From: Candidatus Enterovibrio escicola
GTDB taxonomy: Bacteria; Pseudomonadota; Gammaproteobacteria; Enterobacterales; Vibrionaceae
DNA length: 64,000 bases
Reading direction: 5' to 3'
Assembly: GCF_002464935.1 (NCBI RefSeq)
Contig: NZ_NBYY01000031.1
Coordinates: 1 to 64,000 of the forward strand
The notes under the pieces are model-generated. The model had not been told where the DNA came from and searched no databases. It saw only the letters and a list, made by a program, of their open reading frames with translations. Below are positions 18,565-29,228 of the stretch, piece by piece; the stretch's first letter is position 1; the number at the start of each line of letters is the position of its first letter. Made by a program: the position numbers and the translations under genes.

Positions 18565-19731
18565 TCAATCTTGCCAAAATAAATCTCGTGTATATACCTT
18601 ATGCAAGGTATCTTCTAACGATTCATCTAAACGATTCGAGACAATCACATCAGCACGGTCTTTAAATACGCTTAGATCTGTCAGCACTTCAGAATTAAAA
18701 AACGTGTCTTTTTTAAGTGAAGGTTCATAAACAATAACATCAACACCTTTCTCCTTAATTCGCTTCATCACCCCCAAAATAGACGAAGCTCTAAAATTGT
18801 CAGATCCAGATTTCATGATTAGTCGATAGATCCCGACAACTTTAGGATTCCGCTTCAAAATTGCTTTAGCGATAAAATCTTTCCGCGTTCGATTAGCATC
18901 AACAATTGCACCGATAAGGTTATTGGGTATTTTTTTATAGTTTGCCCGTAGCTGTTTAGTATCTTTAGGTAAACAGTAACCTCCATAACCAAAAGAAGGA
19001 TTGTTGTAATGATTACCAATCCTCGGATCTAAACATACGCCCTGTATGATTTCGCGCGTTTCCAAGCTTAGCGCTTCAGCATAGGAATCCAACTCATTGA
19101 AATAAGCTACACGCATCGCAAGGTAAGTATTAGAAAACAGTTTCACCGCTTCTGCTTCTGTAGAGTGAATAAAAAGAATAGGTACATCTTTACGTTCAGC
19201 CCCTTCAAGTAACAATTCTGCAAATATTTTTGCTTGCTTAGTTTTGGCACCTACGATAATTCGTGAGGGATGAAGATTATCATGCAAAGCTTTACCTTCA
19301 CGTAGAAATTCAGGCGAAAAAATTACATTATCAGTGTTGAACTGCCGTTTAACCAATTCAGTGAAACCCACAGGAACAGTCGATTTAATCACAATTATTG
19401 CCATTGGGTTAATACTTACTACTTTTTTGATTACCATTTTTACGGACGATGTATCAAAGAAATTTTTTTTTGGATCATAATTAGTGGGTGTAGCAATGAT
19501 AACAATACCTGCCCACTCATAAGCAGCAATACTATCCAAGGTGGCATAAAAGCGCAGATCCTTATGAGCGAGAAAATGCTCGATATCACTGTCAGTAATG
19601 GGTGACAGCCCTGCATTCAACATATCGACCTTCTCAGGAAGAATATCCACAGCAACCACATGATTGTGTTGAGCTAGGATCATTGCATTAGAAAGCCCGA
19701 CGTAGCCAGTACCTACAACCGCTATCTTCAT
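18565..19731 (-). CDS. ugd: UDP-glucose 6-dehydrogenase
   Basis: Oxidises UDP-glucose to UDP-glucuronate for capsule, LPS or exopolysaccharide sugars; 388 aa, the same length as E. coli Ugd. N-terminal Rossmann motif [19 protein letters not shown], then [10 protein letters not shown] near residue 77, [13 protein letters not shown] near 113, [20 protein letters not shown] near 140, and the catalytic Cys in [16 protein letters not shown] near 260. The C domain ([20 protein letters not shown]) is complete. No polysaccharide cluster remains around it: IS fragments on the downstream side and a gap plus IS982 on the other. Intact. Confidence 0.95.
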   Translation of the reverse strand: MKIAVVGTGYVGLSNAMILAQHNHVVAVDILPEKVDMLNAGLSPITDSDIEHFLAHKDLRFYATLDSIAAYEWAGIVIIATPTNYDPKKNFFDTSSVKMVIKKVVSINPMAIIVIKSTVPVGFTELVKRQFNTDNVIFSPEFLREGKALHDNLHPSRIIVGAKTKQAKIFAELLLEGAERKDVPILFIHSTEAEAVKLFSNTYLAMRVAYFNELDSYAEALSLETREIIQGVCLDPRIGNHYNNPSFGYGGYCLPKDTKQLRANYKKIPNNLIGAIVDANRTRKDFIAKAILKRNPKVVGIYRLIMKSGSDNFRASSILGVMKRIKEKGVDVIVYEPSLKKDTFFNSEVLTDLSVFKDRADVIVSNRLDESLEDTLHKVYTRDLFWQD

Positions 19732-20177
19732 TTGATCACTCCATGTCCATAGTCAAAAACTCACCCATCCGACATAGCTCAACACCACTAAAGTATTTTT
19801 GATACATAGGAAGATCTATTTCCTCTTAAATATAGAACATGAAAGGAATTTGAAGGTATATTGATGGATTCGCTATCTATGTCTTCAGTCTTACTACCCA
19901 ATTGCATTGATATTGAAAAGCAGAAGGGATAAGAACTGAAAGGAACGCCAATACTATCAACTAACACGTTACTGATAGTTGCATCGCGGTTAGGTAGATC
20001 GTACCAGAATTTAGGCATATCCTATACATTTATACAAGTGCATAAATTTTGCACTAGTGACGGGATAATACAATTCATTAGGCATTATTTTTATATACCG
20101 ATGATTTCTATTAGATTTTCCTTTATATTGTGAGACACGTATTACTTCTTCATATCCAATATAATAAACAAGTCTAC
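19732..20177. other. Gene-free stretch upstream of ugd
   Basis: Contains a 76-codon minus-strand frame (20018-19788, MPKFWYDLPNRDATISNVLV) of unknown kind. It has no recognisable domain and composition that does not clearly mark it as coding. It may be a remnant of a neighbouring polysaccharide gene; I do not call it a gene. Confidence 0.35.
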
Positions 20178-21006
20178 TTAACCTGAGCTGCGCATAAAAA
20201 ATGAACTAAATACCCAAGTCGAGATCTGATTGTTTGAAATAAATTATTGACTGCACAAGGACTTGTGCATGCATAACTTAGACGCTGTTTTCATCGAAAA
20301 TGACAACTTCTGATAGACTTTCCTCCCTGAATGGTAAAAACACCTAATTTCTTCCGGTATCAAACAAAGAAACAAACATTCTCTCCTCTCAATTAGCGAA
20401 GTGATGACGATAATGATAGCTTTCCATAAATCGGGGTATCGAGACTTTAAAACTTATTACATCCACTTTATTTGTCGCTCCCTCACCAATAAATTTCCTG
20501 AATTAGTTAGTTACACGAGGATGCTCAAACTCATGCTAGGTGTTCTGGTTCTGCTTTACTTTTACCTCACTCACCGTCAGGCAAGGCCGACAGAGATGGC
20601 CTTTGTTGATTCGTCTAAGTGACAGGTTTGTCACAACCTACGTATTCTCAAACATCGGGTTCTTAAAGGTACCGCGCAGGGAGGAAAAAGAACGATGGGG
20701 TGGTTCTACGGTTTCAAATTATACCTTATTATCAATAACCAAAGTGGCATTATCTCAGTCAAAACGACGACGGCTAACGTGAATGATAGAAAGCCTGTAT
20801 CGGAAATGGTTGACGAGCTTTAGGAGTGTTTATACGGAGATAAAGGTTATATCTCTGATCCATTCAAGCGGGAACTTGCAGACAAGGGAGTGACACTGAT
20901 AACGGGTGTGAAAATATCCCAAATCGCGTATTCATTTCAACTAAAGAAACCGAACATCAAGATGACTCGGTTTGATAAGAAAGTGCTTATGCAGATCTGA
21001 GGCTAA
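20178..21006 (+). mobile_element. IS982-family element, copy C, internally deleted
   Basis: Left end TTAACCTGAGCTGCGCATAA at 20178 and right end GCAGATCTGAGGCTAA at 21006. About 150 bp shorter than full copies: after GATAACGGGTGTGAAAAT the sequence jumps to ATCCCAAATC and then to GCGTATTC, removing the last third of the transposase. Stops occur before this too (TCTAAGTGACAGG near 20620). It sits directly at the 3' side of the cold-shock gene. Confidence 0.85.
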
Positions 21007-21053
21007 TTAGGACGACATAAATGTTATTTAACCATTTATGCCGCATTTTTCAA

Positions 21054-21263
21054 TTACATAGCTACTACGTTAGCTGCTTGTGGACCTTTCTGCCCTTGCT
21101 CGACTTCAAAAGACACTTTTTGTCCTTCCGCTAAAGTTTTAAAACCTTCAGAAGCTATTGCTCGGAAATGCACGAATACGTCAGCACCTCCGTTGTCTTG
21201 TGTGATGAATCCAAAACCTTTTTCTTCGTTAAACCACTTTACGATACCCGTTGTCTTAGACAT
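21054..21263 (-). CDS. Cold-shock protein, CspA family
   Basis: Single-stranded nucleic-acid-binding protein of 69 aa with the full cold-shock fold: RNP1 KGFGFITQ near residues 16-23 and RNP2 VFVHF near 30-34, ending [10 protein letters not shown]. It works as an RNA chaperone and/or transcription antiterminator. The sequence cannot say whether it is the CspA, CspC or CspE role. The first codon follows AGGGACACAAC. Downstream a stem (CGGCATAAATG/CATTTATGTCG) is followed not by a T-run but by the IS982 copy C end, so the original terminator may have been damaged. Confidence 0.95.
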
Positions 21264-21589
21264 GTTGTGTCCCTAATATATATAAATATGAATAATAAAT
21301 TTTCGCGATAATGCGAGGCACTGGCGCTTGAATTATTGAATGTGACGATGAAGCTAAGGGAAACACTAAGGATAACGACAGTTACGAAGAAATCTTACGG
21401 TTTTACTTTGGCTTGAAGTTCCATTAATAAATCTGAACATACAGAGCAGTTACATACTACTCCCCTTACTAAATTAGTAAAGGGCTAATTTCACTTTTAA
21501 TAAACCCTATCACCATCTACCTATTTTTCTATAGTGATCTTTAATAGCTACCGTTGACGTTAAATGTAGCTCTTACCAGCACACAAAAA
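21264..21589 (-). other. Upstream region of the cold-shock gene
   Basis: About 325 bp without a gene. It includes an AT-rich run (TATATATTAG) right before the ribosome site and would hold the promoter and the long 5' UTR typical of csp genes. I cannot identify a cold box with certainty. A TACTAATTTAGTAAGGGGA-type short hairpin lies near 21460-21485. Confidence 0.35.
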
Positions 21590-21849
21590 TGGTTAAAAAC
21601 CGTAGTGTAGTCCGTGGTGGACACCCATAACTATCATTGCAAGTCATGTATCGAAACTTCCAGTTTGGATATATATACACGGTTTATCAGGTGAGGATAA
21701 AAGAGCAACTGGTTGAAGTTATTATGAAGAATGCGGATATCCGAAATTCCTCTCGAGAACTACACATCTGCATTAATGCGGTTGTCTGGGTTTTAAAAAG
21801 CTCACACCAAGTTGTATTACCACATTCACTTTTGATGTACCAAAAGTAG
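21590..21849 (+). pseudogene. IS1-family InsA remnant
   Basis: Reads HCKSC, then ETFQFGYIYT and KEQLVEVIMKNADIRNSSRE with LHICINAVVWVLKSS, which lines up with IS1 InsA ([40 protein letters not shown]). Stops and shifts lie in the N-terminal zinc part, and InsB is absent. Ends were not found. Confidence 0.65.
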
Positions 21850-21898
21850 TGCTTATCGTCCAAGTAGATAAGAAATGGTCTTTAAGTGGGTAACATAA

Positions 21899-22089
21899 AT
21901 AACCTGAGCTACGCATAAAAAATGAACTAAAGGCCAAAATCGAGATCTGATCATTTAAAAAACTATTGCCTGCATAAGGATTTTGGCATGAATAACTTAG
22001 ACGATGTTTTCGTCGATATCGATGATTTCTGCCTGACTTTCCTCCCTACATGGTAAAAACACCTCATTTCTTCCGGTTTCAAATAAAGG
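21899..22089 (+). mobile_element. IS982-family copy D, left part, split by ISL3
   Basis: Left end AATAACCTGAGCTACGCATA through NLDDVFVDIDDFCLTFLPTW and a stop (TGGTAAAAACACC). It ends at TTTCAAATAAAGG, where the ISL3-type element is inserted. The remainder resumes at 24376. Confidence 0.85.
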
Positions 22090-23431
22090 GGTATGCGGAT
22101 TTAGTGAGTGAAATTGGACTTCTAAAATCCCTTTCAAATTCTTTGATCAAAGTTGATATGCTCGAACCATAGTTCGTTACTATTTTCAGTTCCACAGCCA
22201 TATCAAACAAGCTAATGGCATCATCAGGAATTGGATCTCGTTGATATAGTGGACGTTTCACTTTTTGGAATCCTTTAGTAAATAGCATTTTAGCCCTAAG
22301 AGCTTCAAAGCTATAACCTCGATCAGTACGGTTCATAACTTGAATGAGGTTGTTGAGACTTTCCGTATAAGCATTCGTTATTGGATGATCAAAGTACGCA
22401 AAAACTTCATTGTGCCAGTTCCCCATAGCTTTGATCAGCGGATCGAAATACCGCGTCATTTCAGGTGAAACCTGTCGTAGCCAAGCGGAGTAAGCTTGCT
22501 GAGCTTCATCACGCGTCTGACTGTTCCAAATGACAACGAAAGACTCTTTAAATTCGTAAGCTTTTCCCATTCTGGGATAGTTAAGTATCCAGCCAGAATA
22601 ACGTAAGTATTCCGCATCTGAGAGTTCGTGCTTTCGCTTTAGCAGTACAAATCTATCCTTTAGTAGTCCACGGCGCTGTTGTGGCGTAAGTTGGCTACGT
22701 ATTGCTTTTCTTGCACGCTCTAACGACTCGTTAGCCATTTTGACTACGTGAAACTTATCTATGACGATAGTGGCATTCGGTATCATGGTTTCTACCGTGT
22801 CCTTTATAAGGACACCACATGTCCATTGCGACAAATTCAATACGCTCTCTGTCTTCGCGTTTTGTAAAGTAGCGAAGTAGAGTTGATTTATTACGGTTGT
22901 TGAATATATCAATGACTGTTTGATGCTCAATATTGGTTAACACGCATCAAGGTTTCTTGATGATATGAATTTCATCAATTCCTAACCATTTTGGCATTTC
23001 AAATTTCAGTTGTTCTTCTTCACGCTCGCAGTAATCTTGAAATATGTTACGGATTGTTTTTTCATCCACACCTATATCATCTGCAATACTTAAAAATGTA
23101 CGTTTCTGGCTCTCTCGCTCGATGTATTCAATAAGCCGTTTAGTCATCCTACGTTTTTATCTTTGCGCGATACAAGCTCGTAGAACGTCTTATTACAACT
23201 TTGGCACTTAAAACGTTTATGATTTAGGTGGATGCCGACACGCTTGCCGTGCATGGGTATATCCATAAGAATTTCGGTTCTTTTCCCAAAACCAACGAGA
23301 TCAGATGTGTAGCAGTGGATGCAAAATGAAGGCGGGTATTTTAGTTCAGCGTAAACCTGATAATCATACTCAGATTCATGAACCTGACTAACATTGTAGT
23401 CAGAACAATTCAAAATATTTGTCATAGTCAA
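22079..23431 (-). pseudogene. ISL3-family transposase, multiply broken
   Basis: Minus-strand order: 23431-23144 zinc-ribbon N domain (PPSFCIHCYTSDLVGFGKR; RFKCQSCNKTFYELVSR), 23147-22947 helix-turn-helix (LSIADDIGVDEKTIRNIF; PKWLGIDEIHIIKK), a shifted piece 22943-22755 (REDRERIEFVAMDMW), then 22860-22079 with the DDE continuation (IPNATIVIDKFHVVKMANES; NWHNEVFAYFDHPITNAYTE; NRTDRGYSFEALRAKMLFTKG). At least three frameshifts or stops separate the parts. The last codons run through the terminal repeat and use a TGA in the host IS982. Confidence 0.85.
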
Positions 23432-24375
23432 AAAGAAAGGGGCCGAAGCCCCTTGCTGTCACTCCACTTCTACTACATCATTAATGCTACCCTCAGCGTA
23501 CAACTCTTTGGATAGCCAGCGGTGGCCAAAAAACTCTTTAACCTCTTCCAGCGTTTCACAGACCTTGCCGCTAAAACGGTCACGCTCATCTTGCCTTCTA
23601 GTGCGACCAACTTGATGACAGATAAATTTTCCGCTTTGGTCTTGTAAAGAGATAACTCTGTCCAACGACCAGTTTGACCGTTATAACTACTGCCAATAGC
23701 TTGATTATCAGAACTAGCCGCATTTGCTACCAGTTCACCAGTAAAGCGAACGTTTGGCGCGTTATCAATATCAAGTATAAATGTTTCCATGTCAGAGTCC
23801 TCGTCTACGTCAATTATTTGCTCTATCTCAAGTATGCTGTAATTAATGCTGCTGAAATCAGAATCCAGATAGTCAGCCAATTCGTGTGCATTCAGCTTGT
23901 CACAATCTTCATCAACAACCGTAACGCTTTCTACAGACCAAACAGCATCCTGTCCCTCGGTTCCTGTAAACAGAGAATCGGAGTCGCATTCGTCGTAGTT
24001 AAAGCCTTCGGTGTAAGTAATTTAGATACCATCTAAGGTTGAGGTTTTAGAAGCCAAACCAAAAACGTGAGGAATATCGTTCAGATCAAAAGATTCGTTT
24101 TCTTCGTTCCACTCTTCAACCTGACGATCAAGACGCTCTAAAACTTCGCAATCTTGTTCTCTCTGCCAGTCGTTGCGAGCTACCAGAGTTTCAAATTCAG
24201 CAATAGAGATAGTTTTCATGGTTAAATCCTTGTCTTCTCAGAGTCGCCGCTAAGTTCGGCTGTGGATGTCTCCACATTCTTAGTACAAGAGTATTTGGTT
24301 TATGATATCAATTATTAAATCCGATTTTAACCAATTAATACATCCTGTGAAAATCAATCACTAAATCCGCATACC
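22090..24375 (-). mobile_element. ISL3-family transposon with a passenger gene
   Basis: A 2.29-kb element with inverted ends GGTATGCGGATTTAGTGA and TCACTAAATCCGCATACC, 18 bp and perfectly matched, inserted in IS982 copy D. The flanks AAATAAAG (left) and AAATAAAA (right) look like a slightly decayed 8-bp target duplication, the size known for ISL3. It carries a broken ISL3 transposase and, between it and the other end, a non-transposase gene also now broken. Confidence 0.85.
23459..24219 (-). pseudogene. Passenger gene of the ISL3 element, broken, unknown function
   Basis: One original reading frame of about 253 codons can be rebuilt: MKTISIAEFETLVARNDWQR to KTSTLDGI, an in-frame TAA at about 24022, continuing in the same frame as ITYTEGFNYDECDSD through LADYLDSDFSSINYSI and APNVRFTGELV, then a frameshift near 23635 into SGKFICHQVGRTRRQDERDR and FFGHRWLSKELYAE to the stop at 23459. 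It is acidic and rich in Asp and Glu in the middle. The C-terminal part resembles plasmid-borne hypothetical proteins I have seen, but I cannot name a family. It is read in the same direction as the transposase, upstream of it. Confidence 0.6.
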
Positions 24376-25170
24376 AAAATAAAAGAAACAAACGTTCTCG
24401 CCTTTCAGTTAATAAAATAATAACGATAGTGATAGCTTTCCATCAATCGGAGTATCGAGACTTTAAAACTTATTACATCCACTTTGTTTGTCGCTACCTC
24501 ACCAATAAATTTCCTGAATTAGTTAGTTACACGAGGATGCTAAAACTCATGCAAGGTGTTCTGGATCTGCTTTACTCTTACCTCACTCACCGTTAGGCAA
24601 GGCCGACAGCGATTGCCTTTGTTGATTCATCTAAGTGACAGGTTTGTCACAACTTACGTATTCTCAGACATCAGGTTTTTAAAGGTACCACGCAGCGAGG
24701 AAAAGGAATGATGGGGTGGTTCTACGGTTTCAAATTACACCTTATTATCAATAACCAAAGTGGCATTATCTCAGTCAAAATGACGACGGTTAACGTGAAT
24801 GATAAAAAGCCTGTATCGTAAATGGTTGATGAGCTTTGGGGTGTTTATACTGAGATAAAGGTTATATCTCTGATCCATTGGAACGGGAACTTGCAGACAA
24901 GGGAGTGACACTGATAACGGGTGTGAAAAAATATGAAACCCAAAGTCATGAAACCTTGGAACCGCCTGATTCTCCGGAAAAGATTTATTATTGAAACCGT
25001 TTTTAACCAACTAAAAAATATTCCAAATCGAGCATTCTAGGCACCGTAGTTGTATCAGCTTTATGGTCAACTTGCTGGCGTTGCTTATTGCGTATTCATT
25101 TCAACCCAAGAAGCCGATCATTAAGATGACTAGGTTTGATAAGCAAGCGCTTATGCGGATCTGAGGTTAA
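24376..25170 (+). mobile_element. IS982-family copy D, right part
   Basis: Resumes copy D after the ISL3 element (RNKRSRLSVNKIITIVIA-like) and runs to the right end GCGGATCTGAGGTTAA at 25170. Stops are frequent (CACCGTTAGG; TCTAAGTGACAGG; TGTATCGTAAATG). Its right end cuts off the last ~100 bp of the neighbouring IS256. Confidence 0.8.
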
Positions 25171-26427
25171 TTTAAATCCTCTCAGGCTACATCAGTTAAC
25201 CTCAGTGGTTCGCCTCAGTTTGCAGGTCATTACCAGTATTGTTTTTCAGTTTCCATAATTCTTGGTGTTGTTCGTTCTTAAGCTTCACTGTTACAAACAT
25301 TGATTCAATGGGGTTTGTTGTTTAAATATGTGTCCAGTGCTCGGCGGGGAAATCGTGAAATGCCCGCGTTTCCACTTTCTCTTTAGTCAGGCACTCCGCT
25401 GCTTTGGGATATGTAGCATTATATCGTATTCCCAATTGTCCAAAAGCTTTCTGTGCCTCTTGTTGTCTATACGCCATCCAGATATCGTGAAGCGTTTCTT
25501 TCCTTCTTGGTTGAACAGATTTTTGGAGTTTATTTAATATATTGACCGGTTTGTATACCCAGCAGCGCTGATGACGAGTCGTTGACCAATGCTTTATCAC
25601 TACATTCCAAAAACCGAAAGCTTCATCACCAATGGCGCGTTTGGGAGTGATACTGATACCTTGGTACGTTAACTCTAACAGAACTTCAAGCCAACTGACC
25701 TCTGACTATCTATACCCATAGATAACGATTACCACTTCCTTGCAGCTGGCCGCATCGACGCCGATGACAACAAGCAGGCAAAGCTTTTCATCCATCCGAG
25801 CTTTGTAGTAAACACCATAGGTCTAAATGTAGACATACCACCATTTACTTAGGTCGCGCTTACACCACTGGTTGTATGCTACTTCCCACTGCTGCTTTAG
25901 TCGAGAAACACTGTTTACTGACAACCATTTGCTTTCTTACCTAAGAGCGATTCCAAGACTGGCTGCATATCGCCCGTAGAAATCCCCCTCAGACTAGAGC
26001 CAAGGGATAAGCTCTTTTATGTTTTTGGTTCGCTTGAGATAGGGCGGAACCAGTGACTTTTGAACTTGATCTAGCTCCCTGTTTTATATCCAATCTTTGG
26101 GACTTTGACGGTTAATGTCGCCGAGCCTAGTAAGTAGGTGCGGCTCAGGCAAATGACCATTGCGAACCACTCCCTGCCTTCCGTTAGCTTGGAGTGACAT
26201 AAAATTATTGAGCAAGGATTTAACCTCGGCTTCTATAGCTTGAGACAACAACTGCTGTGCGCCTTGTTTCAGCAGTTCATTAAGTGGGTTTTTTAGTTTA
26301 TGAAGCTTGATAACGTTATGATTATTGTCCATGCTGTGTATTCCTTATTAGTTGTTAATCTGGCGATATTAATCAACAGGTTACACCGCATTATTTCCTA
26401 CCCACACACCAGGAATCACTATAGCTC
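25171..26427 (-). mobile_element. IS256-family element, near full length, broken
   Basis: The 5' end, GAGCTATAGTGATTCCTGGT (from 26427), is followed by the transposase start at 26332 (MDNNHNVIKLHKLKNPLNEL; LLSQAIEAEVKSLLNNFMSL), then after stops and shifts by the C-terminal half at 25600-25322 (MIKHWSTTRHQRCWVYKPVN). The extreme 3' end is missing at the IS982 junction. It lies inside an IS91-like element, with ATATTATG beside its left end. Confidence 0.85.
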
Positions 26428-27491
26428 CATAATATATAACTCGTTGAAATACTTTAGGAAAACTGTTCTGAACCAGCCTCCCATATAAATACCTGAGCAT
26501 CCATTGTCTCATCCATTTTCAACTTAGTTTTATGTAATTGATAGTAATACCTGATTTCATGACCGTCATACCCAACTATCCTAGATAAGAATATCGGCGG
26601 AGATGATAAATATTTGGTTAGATATCGTATTAACCTTTGGTAGCTTTAATCCTTGGGACTTTATTTTTACGACCCTTGCCAAGATGGGCATAAAAATCCT
26701 CAGTATCATTAGCCCATAAGGTTATAATCACATATTGACGCGCCAAAAACTCAATCTCCATTAACTTCAGTAAGTGTTTTTGCCAAAGTAATCGTAGTTG
26801 AGATAACGATAAATACTGAAACCATTTCCAATCTTGGTTTGAAGAAAAGAATGAACCTTCAGCCAGTATCATTGGTAAATGTGGATGTAGTTACCATTAC
26901 AATTATAGGTATGGATGAAAACAATGATGGCTATTTTATAGGCATCAGTCTTAAAGTTCGCCTGACTCAACCCTGATAATAAGGCTTCCACCAAGACCAT
27001 AAGCCAAGAATATAAACACTTCTGATTGGAGTGACTATGGAAAGGAATACGAAGTTATTCAGACAATGTTAAGACAATTTACCGATAGCTCAATCTAGGA
27101 AACAAGCGGATTCCTATTTTGGACATACTCCCCCGTGCAGAATGTTTTCCACATTACGAATAAGTGTTCCCCTTACAACTAAAGTTAACTTTATGTTGCC
27201 CTTAAACGCAACCCAAGAATTGGTAAGTGGCAAAGCCATTTTCTGATCTTTTACACTTCAGCATCTTAGAGATTCCTTAATGATAATAATCGGTGTCATA
27301 GCGGGGATCACTGGATATAAATATGACCCAATTCATAGTGAAAACACGTTTAAAGCGAAGCAACTTAGATTTGATACCTTTGAAATTCATTCATGCCTTT
27401 TCTATGTTCAATCGTGCTAAATGTATCACAGAAAGGGACATGCCTGAAGCCCCACAACATATAGTTTCTGGAAGGAAATTCCTAGGTGAAC
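26428..27491 (-). mobile_element. IS91-like element with 5' end, decayed
   Basis: Minus-strand remains: zinc-domain region near 27130-27250, PHLHL-type HxH region near 26880-26900, 26872-26630 (ILAEGSFFSSNQDWKWFQYL; RQYVIITLWANDTEDFYAHL), then the tyrosine segment near 26640-26540 (IRYLTKYLSSPPI-like) up to 26428, where IS256 begins. The upstream flank is near-identical to that of the copy at 16094-16876 and ends in the 56-bp hairpin repeat followed by GAAC. Confidence 0.75.
27436..27491 (-). repeat. 56-bp hairpin repeat, copy 2
   Basis: From GGACATGCC to CCTAGGTGAAC, followed immediately by GAACAAAGTTATAAG of an IS5 tail. Upstream it is continuous with the IS91-like remnant. Confidence 0.7.
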
Positions 27492-27587
27492 GAACAAAGT
27501 TATAAGACTCAATATGCCTATTCGCCAAAAGACAAATTAAGACTGTAAAAAAATTGGGATCAGTGCGTTATAGGCCTGATTTAATCA
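27492..27587 (+). mobile_element. IS5-family 3' tail fragment
   Basis: GAACAAAGTTATAAGACTC through GGCCTGATTTAATCAACAAC, the last ~95 bp of the IS5-type element including its terminal repeat. It starts at the GAAC where the hairpin repeat abuts. Confidence 0.8.
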
Positions 27588-27914
27588 ACAACTCCGGTTC
27601 AAACAGCACCCTTTCAAGTTGTGGTGTATATGGAGCAGTAATTTAGCGTCATACTGCACAATCACGGGTATGCATATACTTAAATAACTTGAAGCTGTTC
27701 AATTCCAGAGGTCATCAGGATGTTCAATCCTAGGCAATTCCTCACAGGAATAATCAGTCTATGTCTTAATGCTGGGATCCAGCTATTTAATTTTATAGTT
27801 TGAAAGTTCTGAGAAAGGAGATACTAAACCGTATTGTACTTCAACCAAAAATGCCATTCGAATCTAAAAACCTACAGTAAAGTAAGAGGGTTAAAAATAT
27901 AGAAAAAACATGTT
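27588..27914. other. Gene-free stretch downstream of ffs
   Basis: About 330 bp with no recognisable gene or IS match. Toward 27905 the minus strand shows ACATGTTTTTTC just after the 4.5S RNA, which may serve as its T-run. Confidence 0.4.
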
Positions 27915-28028
27915 GGGTGGAGGTCTCCCCAGCTACATCCCTACACACACAGAACTCACGCGAGCTGCTTCCTTCCAGATCTGACTCCGTTCATAAGTTA
28001 GCATTGCAGGAGAACCAAGGAAACCTCC
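27915..28028 (-). ncRNA. ffs: 4.5S RNA of the signal recognition particle
   Basis: The minus strand reads GGAGGTTTCCTTGGTTCTCC, then the domain IV core GTCAGATCTGGAAGGAAGCA, then GTAGGGATGTAGCTGG and the closing strand ending GACCTCCACCC. The 5' GGAGGTTTCC and 3' GGGGAGACCTCC pair across the base of the hairpin. It matches E. coli ffs in length (114 nt) and in the GGAAGGAAGCAG loop bound by Ffh. It lies just upstream of the xthA stop on the same strand. Confidence 0.93.
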
Positions 28029-28213
28029 AAGGATTTTATACACAATATCTTTCTATTGATGAAGGAAACTCTTTCACAATGAAATATTATGTGAAAATAC
28101 CGCGACTAATGCAAGAGAGAATTTCATATTAGTTATTTTGGAAACAAGGCTGAAGGGAAAGATCGTTAAATTTCCTTTCTATTATACAAGAATCCCTCAC
28201 TAGCATCTAGCCT

Positions 28214-29020
28214 TTATTTAAACTCCGCCCAAATCGGCGCATGGTCCGAGGGTTTCTCAATTCCACGGAGTTCATAATCAATACCCGTATCCACGCATTT
28301 ATTAATCAAGGACGCCGTCACAAAAATTACGTCAATACGTAAACCTCGATTATCATCAAAGCCACGAGAACGGTAATCAAACCAAGAGTATTTGTCGTCT
28401 ACATCGGGAAATTGTTGGCGGAAAGTATCACTAAAGCCCCAATTCATCAAGGTTTCCAGCATTTCACGTTCTTCTGGTTGGAAAGAGCACTTACCTGTTT
28501 TCAGCCATCGTTTTCGGTTTACATCACCGATACCAATATCACAGTCCAGCGGACTAATGTTAACATCTCCCATCATAATGACATGCTGATCATTACTGTG
28601 ATAGTCATTTAAGTATATCATCAAATCTTTATAAAACTTACGTTTCGTCGGATATTTTATTTTGTGCTCGATGTTTTCACCTTGAGGGAAGTAACCGTTT
28701 AGTACGGTTACCTCACTTCCATCTGGTTGCTTAAACGTAACCATGATCATGCGTCGTTGTGCGTTTTCCTCATCGGTAGGGAACCCTTTTTGTATTTTTA
28801 TCGGTTCTTCCTTGCACAGGATGGCGACACCATAGTGAGCTTTTTGCCCATAGGAATATACTTTATAACCCATAGATTCGACAGCTGCTAGGGGGAAAGC
28901 ATCATCATGCACTTTGATTTCTTGTAGTCCAATGACCTCAGGCTGATGTTTGTCAATTAATGCTTGCAGTTGGTGAAGGCGAGCACGTAGTCCATTAATA
29001 TTGAATGATATGACTTTCAT
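28214..29020 (-). CDS. xthA: Exodeoxyribonuclease III
   Basis: AP endonuclease and 3'-5' exonuclease of base-excision repair, 268 aa as in E. coli. EEP-fold motifs in order: [17 protein letters not shown] near residue 5, LQEIKVHDD near 32, the loop NGYFPQGEN near 112, [15 protein letters not shown] near 150, [20 protein letters not shown] near 210-230, and [10 protein letters not shown] at the C terminus. The start gives [13 protein letters not shown], the usual N terminus. Intact, on the same strand as ffs. Confidence 0.97.
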   Translation of the reverse strand: MKVISFNINGLRARLHQLQALIDKHQPEVIGLQEIKVHDDAFPLAAVESMGYKVYSYGQKAHYGVAILCKEEPIKIQKGFPTDEENAQRRMIMVTFKQPDGSEVTVLNGYFPQGENIEHKIKYPTKRKFYKDLMIYLNDYHSNDQHVIMMGDVNISPLDCDIGIGDVNRKRWLKTGKCSFQPEEREMLETLMNWGFSDTFRQQFPDVDDKYSWFDYRSRGFDDNRGLRIDVIFVTASLINKCVDTGIDYELRGIEKPSDHAPIWAEFK

Positions 29021-29077
29021 GCGATTATTATTTTCTCTCTCGTGTGGAACGTAACAATGATATTAATCATATTATAG

Positions 29078-29154
29078 GGCGTCGTTTCCTAAATATCTGA
29101 ACTAATCGCAATTCCTACGATCAGATCATCATGGAGTTAAACGGAAGGTGATAA
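29078..29154 (+). mobile_element. IS5-family 5' end fragment
   Basis: GGCGTCGTTTCCTAAATATC through CATGGAGTTAAACGGAAGG, the first ~75 bp of the IS5-type element with its terminal repeat, then a direct join to an IS256 end. It lies about 60 bp upstream of xthA and may separate it from its original promoter. Confidence 0.8.
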
Positions 29155-29210
29155 GAGCTATAGTGATTTCTGGTGTATGGGTAGGAAAGAATTAGGTGTA
29201 ACATGTTGTT
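29155..29210 (+). mobile_element. IS256-family 5' end fragment
   Basis: GAGCTATAGTGATTTCTGGT, then ATGGGTAGGAAA and GGTGTAACATGTTG, equal to the 5' terminus of the copies at 26427 and 36907. The rest of the element is absent. Confidence 0.75.
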
Positions 29211-29228
29211 TAATATCATAAATCTATA

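Noticed and set aside
19788-20018. 76-codon minus-strand frame beginning MPKFWYDLPNRD
   Set aside because: No ribosome site, no recognised domain and no conserved context; could be chance in AT-rich DNA.
27917-28132. Plus-strand 71-codon open frame
   Set aside because: It lies antisense to the 4.5S RNA; the base conservation is that of ffs, not of a protein.
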